Positions 24,812 to 34,568 of a DNA stretch of 64,000 nt are shown one piece after another. The notes beneath the pieces were generated by a model that did not search any database, had not been told where the DNA came from, and was given only the letters and a program-made list of their open reading frames with translations. The DNA is from Bradyrhizobium xenonodulans (GTDB lineage: Bacteria; Pseudomonadota; Alphaproteobacteria; Rhizobiales; Xanthobacteraceae). Location: the NCBI RefSeq assembly GCF_027594865.1, contig NZ_CP089391.1, forward strand, positions 1,828,501 to 1,892,500, in the 5' to 3' direction. Both the position numbers and the translations under genes were made by a program. How positions within the stretch are numbered: the first letter of the stretch is position 1; each line of letters opens with the position of its first letter.

Positions 24812-27800
24812 TCACGCCACGTTCTGGTCGAGAATGTCCACCGCCTCTGCCAGGCTCACCGACACCAGTTGCGAGACGCCGCGCTCGGCCATGGTGACGC
24901 CGAACAGGCGGTTCATCCGCGCCATCGTGATCGGATTGTGCGTGATGATGATGAAGCGCGTGTCGGTCGAGCCGGTCATTTCGTGCAGCAGGTTGCAGTA
25001 CCGTTCGACGTTGTGGTCGTCGAGCGGTGCGTCGACTTCGTCCAGCACGCAGATCGGCGAGGGGTTGGTGAGGAACACCGCGAAGATCAGCGCCATCGCG
25101 GTCAGCGCCTGTTCACCACCCGAGAGCAGCGACAGCGTCTGCGGCTTCTTGCCCGGCGGCTTGGCGATGATTTCGAGGCCGGCTTCGAGCGGGTCGTCGC
25201 TCTCGATCAGATGCAGCGCGGCCTCGCCGCCGCCGAACAGCTCGACGAACAGACGCTTGAAGTGGTTGTTGACGACCTCGAACGAGGTCAGGAGCCGCTC
25301 GCGCGCCTCCTTGTTGAGGCTCTGGATGCCCTGGCGCAGCCGCTTGATGGCCTCAACCAGGTCGTCGCGCTCGGTGACCAGACCGGTGTGCTGGGTCTCG
25401 ACCTCGCGCAGCTCTTCCTCGGCGCGCAAATTGACTGCACCCAGACGCTCGCGGTCGCGGCGCATCTTTTCGAGGTCTTCCTCGATGTCGTGCAGCGGCG
25501 GCAGCTCTGCGCCCGGCTCGATCTCGGCGAGGCCGGCGACGGCCTGCGGCTCGACTTCCAGCATGTCGCGGATCTCGCGCTCGATGTCCTCGAGCCGGCG
25601 CCGCGCGCCTTCCATGCGCTCCTCGGCGCGGGCGGTGGCCTCGCGGGAGCTGGAGAGCGCCTCGAGGGTTAATTTCGCGACGCGATCGGTCTCCGCCATT
25701 GCGCTTTCCGCCGTGGCGAGCGCGTCGGCGGCCATGCGGCGGTCGTTTTCCGCATATTCGATCTCGGTGATCAGCGCGCTGCGCTTCTCCGCGAACACGG
25801 CCGGCGCGTTCTCGAGTTCGCTGCGCTCGATCGTGAGTTCGGCGATGCGGGCCTGGATGGTGTCGATGTGGGAGGCCGCGCTCTCCTTGCGGTTCTGCCA
25901 CTCGGTGCGCTCGGCGAGGATCGCCTGCACGCGGCGGTCGGCAAGCTCGGCCTCGCGCGCCAGCGCCTGCGCCTCGGCGCGGACCTGGGCGGCCATGCGG
26001 CGATGGCCTTCGATGTCGCTGCGGACGGCGGCGAGACGGGTCTCGGTGTCCTCGCTCGACGGCAGCTCGCTGATGCCGGCCTCGGCGTATTCGTAGGCGG
26101 CTTCGGCCTCGGCGCGGTCGGCGGCGAGACGGCTGTGCGCTTCCGACAGCGTCGCCTTGCGCGCGGCATGGCGGCTGATCTCGCGCTCGGCGGTGGCATG
26201 GCGCTCACGCGCGACGTTGAGCTCGCGCTGCGCGGCGCGCCAGGCTTCGCGGCTGGCGCCTTCGGTGCTGGCGGCCATCTGCAGCTCGGACTCGGCATTC
26301 TCCAGCGCCTGACGCTTGATCTGTGCATCGATGCGGGCCTGCTCCAGCTCGTTCTCGATGTCGACGAGGCGGGCGCGTTCGGCCAGGCGCCGTGCGGCGC
26401 CGGTCGGGGCGTGGGCTGCGGCGACAAAGCCGTCCCAGCGCCAGACGTCGCCTTCGGGCGACACCAGCCGCTGGCCGGTCTTGAGCTGCGAGACCAGCTC
26501 GGCGCCGCGCTCGCGCGGCACCACGCCGATCTGAGCCAGGCGGCGGCTCAGCTCGGCCGGCGCCTGCACGTGGTTGGCGAGCGGCACGGCACCTTCGGGC
26601 AGTTCCGGATCGCCGTCAGTGACGCCGGCATTGGTCCAGCGCATCGGTGCCGACGGATCGACCGGCGCGTCGAGATCGTCGCCGAGCGCGGCACCAATTG
26701 CCTTTTCAAAGCCCTTGTCGACGGTGATGCCGTCGATGATCGGCGGCCACAGATTCTTGGTCTCGCCGTTGACGATCTTGGAGATCGTGCGAGCCTCGGT
26801 GTCGAGCCGCTGCACGCGCTTGTCGGCCTCGACCAGCGGCGAGCGCGAGGATTCCAGCGTCTGGCGGGCGGCGACGTGTGCGGTTTCGCTCGCCTGCGCG
26901 GCGGCTTCGGAAGCCGCCAGTGTCTGCTCGGCGGTCTCGACCGTCGCGGTCAGCTCGTCGAGGTCGCCGAAGCCGCCGGTCTCCGCGGCGAGCTTCTGCT
27001 CTTCCGCGGTGACGTTCGCGATCTCCTGGTCGAGACGGGCGAGCTTGTCGCGGTGGGTGCGGACGTTGGCCTCTAACTGGTTGCGCTTGGCGGTGAGGTC
27101 GGCGAGCGCGGTGGTGAGCTCGGCGAACTGCTGCTCGGTTTCGGTCAGCACCGCCTCGGCTTCGCCGACGCGCTCGTCGACACCGGAGCGTTTCTCGACG
27201 CGCGACTTGATCTCTTCCTTCAGCTCGGCATCTTCGGTGTCGAGCCGCTGCAGCGCGACGTCGGCGTCCATGGTTTGTTGCTGAGCACGGGAAATGTCGC
27301 CTTCGAATTGCGCAAGACGGCGCTCGAGCTCGGCGACGCGCTCCTTGGCGCGCTCTTCCTCGCGATCGAGCAATTCGCGGGCATTGGTCAGGCGCTGGAG
27401 CCCGGCCGCGGCGCGCGCTTCGGCATCGCGCAGCGCCGGCATTTCGGCGGCGCGGATGGCCTGAATGCGGGCGGCTTCGGCCTGGTGCTGGGTGCGCTCG
27501 GCCATCTCGCGGACGGCGAGATCATGGGTCTGGCCGGATTCGTTGACGTCGGCATGGGCGCCGATCCAGCGCAGGTGGAACAGCGTGGCTTCGGCCTTGC
27601 GGACCTTGGCCGCGACCTCGCGATAGCGCACGGCCTGACGGGCCTGCTTCTTCAGGCCTTCCATCTGCCCTGCAAGCTGGCCGATCACGTCCTCGACGCG
27701 GGTGAGGTTGGTTTCGGCCGCCTTCAGCCGCAGCTCGGCCTCGTGGCGGCGGGCATGCAGGCCGGCGACGCCGGCAGCATCTTCCAGCACGCGGCGGCGC

Positions 27801-28276
27801 TGCTCGGGCTTGGCCTGGATGATCTCGCCGATCTTGCCCTGGTGGACGAGCGCAGGCGAACGCGCGCCGGTGGCGGCGTCGGCGAACAGGATCTGCACGT
27901 CGCGGGCGCGCACGTCGCGGCCGTTGATGCGGTAGACCGAGCCGGCCTCGCGCTCGATGCGGCGCGAGATTTCGAGCAGCTGGCTGTCGTTCATCGCCGC
28001 CGGCGCGGTGCGATCGGCATTGTCGATCGTCATCGTCACTTCGGCGTGGTTGCGCGCGGGGCGGTTGCCGGAGCCGGCGAAGATCACCGCGTCCATGTCG
28101 GCGGCGCGCAAGCTCTTGTACGAGGTCTCGCCCATCGCCCAGCGCAGCGCCTCGACGAGATTCGACTTGCCGCAGCCGTTGGGTCCGACCACGCCGGTCA
28201 GGCCGGGCTCGATGACGAAGTCCGTGGCTTCAACGAAGGACTTGAAGCCGTGAAGGCGCAGGCGGGTGATTTTCAT
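24812..28276 (-). CDS. smc: Chromosome segregation protein SMC
   Basis: The protein is 1154 residues. Walker A is GPNGCGKS (31-38). The ABC signature LSGGEQALTAMALI and Walker B PICVLDEVDAPLDDHNVERY lie near the C-terminus. Long coiled-coil arms flank a hinge near residues 480-640. The ATPase heads and hinge load DNA with ScpA/ScpB to compact and separate chromosomes. ATG at 28276 gives MKITRLRLHGFKSF, the usual start; a GTG at 28282 would add two residues. Upstream on the same strand are dsbA-like and dciA genes. Confidence 0.97.
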   Translation of the reverse strand: MKITRLRLHGFKSFVEATDFVIEPGLTGVVGPNGCGKSNLVEALRWAMGETSYKSLRAADMDAVIFAGSGNRPARNHAEVTMTIDNADRTAPAAMNDSQLLEISRRIEREAGSVYRINGRDVRARDVQILFADAATGARSPALVHQGKIGEIIQAKPEQRRRVLEDAAGVAGLHARRHEAELRLKAAETNLTRVEDVIGQLAGQMEGLKKQARQAVRYREVAAKVRKAEATLFHLRWIGAHADVNESGQTHDLAVREMAERTQHQAEAARIQAIRAAEMPALRDAEARAAAGLQRLTNARELLDREEERAKERVAELERRLAQFEGDISRAQQQTMDADVALQRLDTEDAELKEEIKSRVEKRSGVDERVGEAEAVLTETEQQFAELTTALADLTAKRNQLEANVRTHRDKLARLDQEIANVTAEEQKLAAETGGFGDLDELTATVETAEQTLAASEAAAQASETAHVAARQTLESSRSPLVEADKRVQRLDTEARTISKIVNGETKNLWPPIIDGITVDKGFEKAIGAALGDDLDAPVDPSAPMRWTNAGVTDGDPELPEGAVPLANHVQAPAELSRRLAQIGVVPRERGAELVSQLKTGQRLVSPEGDVWRWDGFVAAAHAPTGAARRLAERARLVDIENELEQARIDAQIKRQALENAESELQMAASTEGASREAWRAAQRELNVARERHATAEREISRHAARKATLSEAHSRLAADRAEAEAAYEYAEAGISELPSSEDTETRLAAVRSDIEGHRRMAAQVRAEAQALAREAELADRRVQAILAERTEWQNRKESAASHIDTIQARIAELTIERSELENAPAVFAEKRSALITEIEYAENDRRMAADALATAESAMAETDRVAKLTLEALSSSREATARAEERMEGARRRLEDIEREIRDMLEVEPQAVAGLAEIEPGAELPPLHDIEEDLEKMRRDRERLGAVNLRAEEELREVETQHTGLVTERDDLVEAIKRLRQGIQSLNKEARERLLTSFEVVNNHFKRLFVELFGGGEAALHLIESDDPLEAGLEIIAKPPGKKPQTLSLLSGGEQALTAMALIFAVFLTNPSPICVLDEVDAPLDDHNVERYCNLLHEMTGSTDTRFIIITHNPITMARMNRLFGVTMAERGVSQLVSVSLAEAVDILDQNVA

Positions 28277-28493
28277 AGGCACGCATCTCTGTTGGCAGGC
28301 GCGAATCCCCCTGCCGGGACAATACCATGGAAGGCAATGTCGCTATCCGGGCGAGTCGCGCGAGGCGCCTCATGCGGCTGGACAATGGCCGCGGTGCGCC
28401 GCGAGGGCAACCGGCCAAAGCCGCTTTTCCCAAGGGATTTATGCCGGGAAAGATACGGCTTTCGAGATGCGAATCAGGATCTTGACGAGCGAA

Positions 28494-29150
28494 TCAGCTC
28501 TTCAGCAGCGGATTGATCTTCTTGGCGAAATCCTCGAACGAGGTCTCGCCCTTGATCTTCTCGCCGTTGATGAAGAAGGTCGGCGTCGAATCCACCTTCA
28601 GAACGTCGCTGGCATATTTCTGGTCAGCGGCGATCTTGTCGAGCAGCGCCTGGTCCTTCAGGCAGGCCTCGACCTGCTGCTGGGTGAGGCCGGCCTGCTT
28701 GCCGATCCGCGTCAGGGTCTCGGTGGTGTTCTTCACCACCCAGTCGTTCTGCTGGCGGAACAGCATGTCGGTGACGGCGAAGTATTTCGGCCCGTCGTCC
28801 TTGGCGATGCAGCGCGACAGCATCGAGCCGGCGGCGGCTTTGATGTCGAGCGGGAACTCGCGGAAGACGTAACGGATCTTGCCGGTGTCGATGTATTCCG
28901 TCTTGATCTTCGGGAACACTTGCTCGTTGAACGCCGCGCAGTGCGGGCAGGTCATCGAGGCGTATTCAGTGATGGTGACGGCGGCGTCCTTCGGGCCGAG
29001 CGCCATGTCGGGCAGCGACACCGGCTTGGCGACATCCGCGGCGGCCTGCGCCATCGCCTCGGAGATGAACCGCAACGGCGAGAGCCCCGCGATCGCGGCA
29101 AGCCCGGTCAGCGACAGCATCGTGGTGAAGGCGCGGCGGGTGATGATCAA
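28494..29150 (-). CDS. DsbA-family thioredoxin-fold disulfide oxidoreductase
   Basis: The 218-residue exported protein has an N-terminal signal (TRRAFTTMLSLTGLAAIAG) with twin Arg, so Tat or Sec export. The active site is C-P-H-C in MTCPHCAAF, followed by the DsbA-like helical domain and the cis-Pro loop STPTFFINGEKI. It would form or isomerise disulfides in the periplasm. It sits between dciA and smc, a conserved alphaproteobacterial order. Confidence 0.92.
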   Translation of the reverse strand: MIITRRAFTTMLSLTGLAAIAGLSPLRFISEAMAQAAADVAKPVSLPDMALGPKDAAVTITEYASMTCPHCAAFNEQVFPKIKTEYIDTGKIRYVFREFPLDIKAAAGSMLSRCIAKDDGPKYFAVTDMLFRQQNDWVVKNTTETLTRIGKQAGLTQQQVEACLKDQALLDKIAADQKYASDVLKVDSTPTFFINGEKIKGETSFEDFAKKINPLLKS

Positions 29151-29281
29151 GGTCGGCTCCCGAATTGGCGTGGTCTCGCCCGAGTATCATGGGTTCCCGG
29201 GTGGCCTGTCGCTAGCTTGAAACGTCGTTTGAGGCAATGGCGAGCGGCAAGCACGGGTCCAGATTAGCCCCTGAATGAGGC

Positions 29282-29776
29282 TCAATTTCGCTTGATGGCG
29301 GCCCCGAGCCGCGCCAGCGCCGTCTTCAATTCTTCGTCTTCGATGTCGCCCAGGCTCTCTGCCACCTTGGCAACGCTCTTGGGATCCGGCGGGCCGGGCC
29401 GGGCCGGCCGGCGAGCCCGCGACAGGGGGGCTTGGCGGAAGGCCAGCTTGCCGACCGCGCTCCAGCCGAAGAAGCGGTTGACCCGCTCCAGGATCACATC
29501 CGCCGAATGCTGGATCTCCAGCGCCATCGGCCCCTCGACCCGCAGCACCAGGGTCGCCGGCTCCTGCGGCTGGCCCTCGACCGGCCGCGGCCATTGCATC
29601 TTCAGTGGCTCGGCATGGGCCGCGATCTCCGGCCCGGCGATCTGCGCCCATCGCGTCACCAGCTCACGTGCCGCAAAACCCTGCTTGGCATAGGCCTCGG
29701 CAAAGACGTGGTCGAGCAGGAGTGACAGCGGCTTGGCGCTGATGGGACCGGGTTTCATGGGGCGGAGCTTGGACAT
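29282..29776 (-). CDS. dciA: DciA-like helicase-loading protein (DUF721)
   Basis: The 164-residue protein has the DUF721 core: LLDHVFAEAYAKQGFAAREL, then VTRWAQIAGPEIAAHAEPLK and LRVEGPMALEIQHSADVIL. DciA proteins load the replicative helicase DnaB in bacteria lacking DnaC. A Pro/Arg-rich linker (RRPARPGPPDPK) precedes the C-terminal helix. It is divergent from mutY and followed by the dsbA-like gene. Confidence 0.88.
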   Translation of the reverse strand: MSKLRPMKPGPISAKPLSLLLDHVFAEAYAKQGFAARELVTRWAQIAGPEIAAHAEPLKMQWPRPVEGQPQEPATLVLRVEGPMALEIQHSADVILERVNRFFGWSAVGKLAFRQAPLSRARRPARPGPPDPKSVAKVAESLGDIEDEELKTALARLGAAIKRN

Positions 29777-29798
29777 GAGCCCTTATAGCACGAAGAAA

Positions 29799-29835
29799 GA
29801 CGTGGATGCCCGCGACGAGCGCGGGCATGACGTGG
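29799..29835. repeat. Short palindromic element between dciA and mutY
   Basis: The stem ATGCCCGCG (29806-29814) / CGCGGGCAT (29820-29828) has a 5-base loop, with partly matching flanks. It sits between two divergent genes, so it is not a terminator for either. Similar hairpins are common in rhizobial intergenic DNA (from memory). Confidence 0.6.
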
Positions 29836-29867
29836 AGAGATCGGCGTGAGGTCGCTACAGTGGGTGC

Positions 29868-30968
29868 ATGAGCCCCAAATCCGCGCTGAAGGCGAAATCG
29901 GAACCCGGTCCGGCGGAGACCTCGTCGCGCCCGATCGCTCTTCTGCAATGGTACGACCGTCACCGCCGTCGCTTGCCCTGGCGGGCGGCGCCCGGCGAGA
30001 CGTCGGACCCTTACCGCGTCTGGCTGTCGGAGATCATGCTCCAGCAGACCACGGTGAAGGCGGTCGGGCCTTACTTCGAGAAGTTCGTGGCGCGCTGGCC
30101 TGATGTCACGGCGCTCGGGCGTGCCGCGCAGGATGACGTGCTGCGGATGTGGGCCGGGCTTGGATACTATTCGCGTGCGCGCAATCTCTACGCCTGTGCG
30201 GTCGCGGTGACGCGCGAGTATAGTGGCGTGTTTCCCGACACGGAGGAGGGCCTGCGCGCGTTGCCGGGCATCGGCCCCTATACGGCGGCGGCGATCGCAG
30301 CGATCGCGTTCGATCGCCGCACCATGCCGGTCGACGGCAATATCGAGCGCGTGGTGTCGCGGCTCTTCGCTGTTGAAGAAGAACTGCCGCAGGCAAAGCC
30401 GCGGATCCAGCAATTGGCGGCGACGCTGCTCGCGGACGCGCGTGCGGGCGATAGTGCGCAGGCGCTGATGGATCTCGGTGCCACGATCTGCACGCCGAAG
30501 AAGCCGGCCTGCTCGCTATGCCCCTTCACTGAGGATTGCACTGCGCGCTTGCAGGGCACGCAGGAAACGTTCCCGCGCAAGGCGCCGAAGAAGAGTGGAA
30601 TGTTGCGCCGTGGCGCGGCCTTCGTCGTCACGCGCGGCGAGGAGCTGCTCGTCCGCTCGCGGCCTGAAAAGGGCCTGCTCGGCGGCATGACCGAGGTGCC
30701 GGGCTCCGACTGGCTCGCCGGCCAGGATGACGCGACGGCAAGGCAGCAGGCGCCGGAATTGAAGGGGCTGTCGCGTTGGCAGCGCAGGGTGGGCGTCGTC
30801 ACCCACGTCTTCACGCATTTCCCGCTGGAGGTGGTCGTTTACACGGCGAAGGCTGTAGCCCGCACTCGCGCGCCCGAGGGCATGCGCTGGGTGCCGATCG
30901 CGACGCTTGCCGGCGAAGCGCTGCCCAACGTCATGCGCAAGGTGATCGCGCATGGATTGGACCTCTAG
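29868..30968 (+). CDS. mutY: A/G-specific adenine glycosylase
   Basis: The 366-residue enzyme has catalytic Glu E55 in SEIMLQQTTV, the helix-hairpin-helix LPGIGPYTAAAIAAIAFD with the catalytic Asp nearby, and 4Fe-4S cysteines spaced C-x6-C-x2-C-x5-C (from CTPKKPAC to TEDC). The C-terminal third is the NUDIX-like 8-oxoG recognition domain. It removes adenine opposite 8-oxoguanine. It faces dciA in the order usual for this group. Confidence 0.96.
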   Translation: MSPKSALKAKSEPGPAETSSRPIALLQWYDRHRRRLPWRAAPGETSDPYRVWLSEIMLQQTTVKAVGPYFEKFVARWPDVTALGRAAQDDVLRMWAGLGYYSRARNLYACAVAVTREYSGVFPDTEEGLRALPGIGPYTAAAIAAIAFDRRTMPVDGNIERVVSRLFAVEEELPQAKPRIQQLAATLLADARAGDSAQALMDLGATICTPKKPACSLCPFTEDCTARLQGTQETFPRKAPKKSGMLRRGAAFVVTRGEELLVRSRPEKGLLGGMTEVPGSDWLAGQDDATARQQAPELKGLSRWQRRVGVVTHVFTHFPLEVVVYTAKAVARTRAPEGMRWVPIATLAGEALPNVMRKVIAHGLDL

Positions 30969-31035
30969 CCGTCCATCCTGCTGACAGCATGCTGGCAGCA
31001 GGCCTGCGTTATCCGTGGGTGCAACGGAGGTTCGC

Positions 31036-31455
31036 ATGATCAAGACCGCGCTCGACAACTTTCCAAGGCCGCCTTGCGCCGAGCTGCTGGGATGGCGCCT
31101 GCTTGATGCGCGTCCGGAGGAGGGCTGGATCAGGCTCGGCTTCGAGGGCAAGCCCGAGTTCTGCAATCCGGCGGGCTTCATCCAGGGCGGCATGCTCTCG
31201 GCCATGCTCGACGACACCATGGGGCCCGCGGTGCTGGTGATGAGCGAGGGCCGGCTCTACACCACCACGATCAGCATGACCGTGAACTTTCTGGCGCCCG
31301 CCAAACCCGGCCCGATCATCGGCGAGGCGACGGTAAGGCAGCTCGGCAAGACCATTGCGTTCGTCGAAGCGAAGCTGATGGCGGAGGACGGCACGGTGCT
31401 GGCGACGGCGAGCGCGAGCGAGCGGCTGCTGGAGGCGGCGAGGGTGGTGCGGTAG
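31036..31455 (+). CDS. PaaI-like hotdog thioesterase
   Basis: The 139-residue protein has the hotdog core FCNPAGFIQGGMLSAMLDDT, with the Asn and Gly-rich turn and the Asp that is catalytic in PaaI-type enzymes. It would hydrolyse an acyl-CoA, aromatic or aliphatic. A GGAGG site precedes the ATG at 31036. It follows mutY by 67 bp and is probably independent. Confidence 0.87.
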   Translation: MIKTALDNFPRPPCAELLGWRLLDARPEEGWIRLGFEGKPEFCNPAGFIQGGMLSAMLDDTMGPAVLVMSEGRLYTTTISMTVNFLAPAKPGPIIGEATVRQLGKTIAFVEAKLMAEDGTVLATASASERLLEAARVVR

Positions 31456-31458
31456 TCG

Positions 31459-31917
31459 TTACCGTCGGGGCCGTGTCGCGGAGTGCTGCGCGCAAGGCTT
31501 ATACAGCGCCTGTAGTGCTTTGCCGCGCAGCAAGATGAGTTGCGGCCTCAACCCGCCGCGCGCCGCGATCCAACGCTGCACCGGCCCAGGATACATGGAG
31601 TACAGGTAATTGGTGGCGTCGGGGTCGGTAATCGTCCTTCCCTTCCGACCGAAATCCCAAGCAGCGTGGAAGCCGAGAGCGGCCTTCGAGGTCACACAGA
31701 TCTTGTCAGCGGCAACTGCACCGAGAACGATGGTGCACGATGAGGCACAAAGTCCATCGATGATGACGGTCTCTCCGGAAGTGCGCAGGCGCTCATATCG
31801 GTCAACGTAGGTGTCGATTAACCCGCCCCGATCGCCGGCGATCCGTATCGTCGCATGACTTGCGTGCATTTCGGCCAGCAAGATGGCGGCCGCAAGCAAT
31901 CCCGCCCGGAACTTCAT
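31459..31917 (-). CDS. Exported COG3904-like protein with a ClpP/S49-like core
   Basis: The 152-residue protein has a signal peptide (MKFRAGLLAAAILLAEMHAS). The core ETVIIDGLCASSCTIVLGAV and ALGFHAAWDF resembles the crotonase/ClpP-like periplasmic proteins of COG3904, with the Ser in ASSC as nucleophile candidate. The pair of Cys around it could form a disulfide. The function of the family is not established. It ends 4 bp from the thioesterase stop, tail to tail. Confidence 0.68.
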   Translation of the reverse strand: MKFRAGLLAAAILLAEMHASHATIRIAGDRGGLIDTYVDRYERLRTSGETVIIDGLCASSCTIVLGAVAADKICVTSKAALGFHAAWDFGRKGRTITDPDATNYLYSMYPGPVQRWIAARGGLRPQLILLRGKALQALYKPCAQHSATRPRR

Positions 31918-32094
31918 GATGCCTGCCTCGGTTATTCGCGCCTATCGAGGAGCATCCCGGGTCATTGAAACCGACAGGCATTGATCTAGGTCAATTGGAC
32001 ATGCAGGGCGCGCCAAATGATGGCGCAAGTGCCTGTCCCGTGGACGGCATCACCCTGCGGATAGAACCGGCACTCCAATGACGGGAGGACGCCC

Positions 32095-32472
32095 ATGTTT
32101 CGATATGCTCTGGTTGGCTTGGCCGCAGCCGCTCTTGTCGGCGCAAGCCTTGTTCCCGATGACGCACTCGCCCGCGGCGGCCGCGGAGGAGGTGGCGGCT
32201 ATCGGGGAGGGGGATTTCACGGAGGAGGCGCGCACTACAGAGGCGGTGCCGTTCACGCGGGTCGCTACGGCGGCCGCGCTCACGTCTCCCGGCCGATAGC
32301 AGGCTACCCCGTAGCACGTACTGCGGCGCGTAGAGGCGTCTACCGGGGAGCCGCATACGGAGCCGCGGCAGTAGGAGTCGGAGCGGCGGCGGCAGGTGCA
32401 TACGGCTACTACAACAACCGTTGCTACGATGCCTACGGCAATTGGGTGTGTTCCGGACAGTATGGATATTGA
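32095..32472 (+). CDS. Exported Gly/Arg/Tyr-rich small protein
   Basis: The 125-residue protein starts with a signal peptide (MFRYALVGLAAAALVGASLV...ALARGG). Then come Gly-rich repeats (GGRGGGGGYRGGGFHGGG), a hydrophobic GVGAAAAGAYGYY and a Cys-containing tail RCYDAYGNWVCSGQYGY. Proteins of this type are common in Bradyrhizobium; none has a clear role. The two tail Cys may form a disulfide. Confidence 0.72.
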   Translation: MFRYALVGLAAAALVGASLVPDDALARGGRGGGGGYRGGGFHGGGAHYRGGAVHAGRYGGRAHVSRPIAGYPVARTAARRGVYRGAAYGAAAVGVGAAAAGAYGYYNNRCYDAYGNWVCSGQYGY

Positions 32473-32521
32473 TGGGCCGTGACGGACGCGGGGCGGTTGG
32501 ACAACTCTTACCGCCCCGCCT

Positions 32522-33802
32522 TCAGGCGCTCGCGCGCTTCGCATCCCTGCTGACAATCGGCGGCTTCGCATTCAGCGCCTCGACCTGGAATCCCGCCACC
32601 CGCTTGTAGTTCGCGGCGATATCCTCCAGCTCCTTTTGCGACAGCACGTCGGTGACGACCTCAAAGCCGTCGGGGGCGCGCTCCTCGACGAGCTGCATCA
32701 CCTGCTCGGGGCCGTTCTTGCGGTTGAGCAGGACGAGGTCGGTGGTCGCCGGCCTTCGTTCGGCTTCATAGGCCAGCAGCGCCGCACTCGTCGGGCCGTG
32801 CGCCAGGATCTCGCGGGTGATGGTGCGGGCATCGAGGATCGCCTGCGAGGCGCCGTTCGAGCCGATCGGGTACATCGGATGGGCGGCATCGCCCATCAGC
32901 GTGACCTTGCCGAAGGTCCATTGCGACACCGGATCGCGGTCGACCAGCGGATATTCATAGGCGTGCGGGCAGTTCCTGATCAGGCCCGGCACGTCGAGCC
33001 AGTCGAACTGCCAGCTCTCGAACCAGGGCAGAAACTCTTCCAGCCGCGCGGTGCGGTTATAGTCCTCGCGCCGCCACTGATAGGTCGGCGGCATGTGCCG
33101 CTCGGCCACCCAGTTGATCAGATGATTGCCCGCGGCGTCCGGCTCTTTCGAAATCGGATAGCAGACGAATTTCAGGATCTCGTGCCCCGCCATGATCATG
33201 GTGCGGCCGCTGAGGAAGGCCTTTGCAGGCGTGACGCCGCGCCAGAGGATGCGGCCGTTCCAGATCGGCGGGCCCTCATTGGGGTAGAGCTTTTCTCGCG
33301 CGGCGGAATGGATGCCGTCGGCGGCGATCATGATCGCGCCGTCGTAGGTCCCGGCGGCCTTGCCGGTCGCCCTGTCGATGAAATCGGCGCGCACGCCACC
33401 TGCCGTCTCGGTCCAGCCGGTCAGATGGTGGCTGGTCAAGATATTCTCGCGGCCGAGCCGCTCGATCGCGGTGTCGAGCAGCAGCTGCTGCAGCGTGCCG
33501 CGATGGATCGAGAATTGCGGCCATTTGTAGCCGGCCTCGAGCCCGCGCGGCTCGCTCCAGATCGGCTTGCCGTGCTTGGAGAAATAGGCGAGCTCGGCCG
33601 TCCGCACGCCGCTGGCATCCAGCTTGTCCATCAGTCCGAGCTCGATCAGCTCGCGCACCGCATGCGGCAGCACGTTGATGCCGACGCCGAGCGGCTTCAA
33701 CGCGGCCACGCTCTCGAACACTTTTACGGGAACGCCGATTCCGTGCAGGCTGAGCGCAAGCGTCAGCCCGCCGATGCCGCCACCGGCGATGAGTACGGTC
33801 AT
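32522..33802 (-). CDS. FAD-dependent aromatic monooxygenase (salicylate-hydroxylase-like)
   Basis: The 426-residue protein begins MTVLIAGGGIGGLTLALSLH, the FAD-binding GxGxxG. The second motif, IMIAADGIHSAAREKL (DG motif), and the third, VTLMGDAAHPMYPIGSNGAS, are standard for class A flavoprotein hydroxylases. It would hydroxylate an aromatic or related substrate with NAD(P)H and O2. A GGAGGGG site precedes the ATG at 33802. The next gene, divergent, is a GST-like protein. Confidence 0.88.
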   Translation of the reverse strand: MTVLIAGGGIGGLTLALSLHGIGVPVKVFESVAALKPLGVGINVLPHAVRELIELGLMDKLDASGVRTAELAYFSKHGKPIWSEPRGLEAGYKWPQFSIHRGTLQQLLLDTAIERLGRENILTSHHLTGWTETAGGVRADFIDRATGKAAGTYDGAIMIAADGIHSAAREKLYPNEGPPIWNGRILWRGVTPAKAFLSGRTMIMAGHEILKFVCYPISKEPDAAGNHLINWVAERHMPPTYQWRREDYNRTARLEEFLPWFESWQFDWLDVPGLIRNCPHAYEYPLVDRDPVSQWTFGKVTLMGDAAHPMYPIGSNGASQAILDARTITREILAHGPTSAALLAYEAERRPATTDLVLLNRKNGPEQVMQLVEERAPDGFEVVTDVLSQKELEDIAANYKRVAGFQVEALNAKPPIVSRDAKRASA

Positions 33803-33931
33803 GACAAAACCCCTCCGATTGCAGGCGTCTTGGCACAGGCGGGCGGCGGTGGGCAACTGCGAAGGAGAAAGTCGTGCTATAGACCGGAAGGCCGACAACC
33901 GTTAATTTCCGGCTTTCCCATGAGGTCCGAC

Positions 33932-34552
33932 ATGCTCAAGCTCTACTACGCCACCGGCACCTGCGCGCTCGCCACCTACATCACGCTGGAAGAGGCCGGC
34001 GCCGACTACACGGCCGAACGGCTGAGCTTCAAGGACAACCAGCAGAACAGCCAGGATTATCTCGCTATCAACCCGAAGGGCCGCGTGCCCGCGCTGGTGA
34101 CCGATCGCGGCGTGCTGACCGAGACGCCGGCGATGCTGGCCTATCTCGCGCAGACCTTCCCCAAGGCGAAGCTCGCGCCGCTCGACGATCCCTTCGACTT
34201 CGCCCAGGTGCAGTCGTTCAACTCGTACCTCTGCTCGACCGTGCACATCAACCACGCCCACAAGATGCGCGGCGCGCGCTGGGCGACGCAGGAGAGCTCG
34301 TTCGCCGATATGAAGGCGAAGGTCCCGCAGACCATGGGCGCCTGCTTCTCGCTGATGGAGCAGAAGATGTTCAAAGGGCCTTGGGTGATGGGCGATCAGT
34401 TCACGATCTGCGACCCCTATCTTTACACGCTCTCGACCTGGCTCGAAGGCGACAGCGTCGACATCAGCGCCACGCCGAAGATCGCCGACCATTTTAAGCG
34501 CATGTCCGATCGGCCCGCCGTGCGCAAGGTGATGGACGCGCAGAAGGCGTGA
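33932..34552 (+). CDS. Glutathione S-transferase family protein
   Basis: The 206-residue protein has the thioredoxin-like N-domain (MLKLYYATGTCALATYITLE) with a Cys in the ATGTC active-site loop and the Pro of GRVPAL, and the all-helical C-domain with the DQFTICDPYLYTL N-capping box. It conjugates glutathione to electrophiles or has a related role. A GAGG 7 bp before the ATG at 33932 supports this start over 33920. It is divergent from the flavin monooxygenase, with which it may share a catabolic role. Confidence 0.88.
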   Translation: MLKLYYATGTCALATYITLEEAGADYTAERLSFKDNQQNSQDYLAINPKGRVPALVTDRGVLTETPAMLAYLAQTFPKAKLAPLDDPFDFAQVQSFNSYLCSTVHINHAHKMRGARWATQESSFADMKAKVPQTMGACFSLMEQKMFKGPWVMGDQFTICDPYLYTLSTWLEGDSVDISATPKIADHFKRMSDRPAVRKVMDAQKA

Positions 34553-34568
34553 GGCTCTTGCAGCTCTC

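Noticed and set aside
27275..28516. 413-codon plus-strand frame opposite the 5' part of smc
   Set aside because: Antisense to smc with repetitive GAA/GCC-derived sequence; no family-like motif.
32636..33931. Long upstream extension of the GST frame on the plus strand
   Set aside because: This part overlaps the flavin monooxygenase on the other strand and has an unnatural composition; the real GST begins at 33932.
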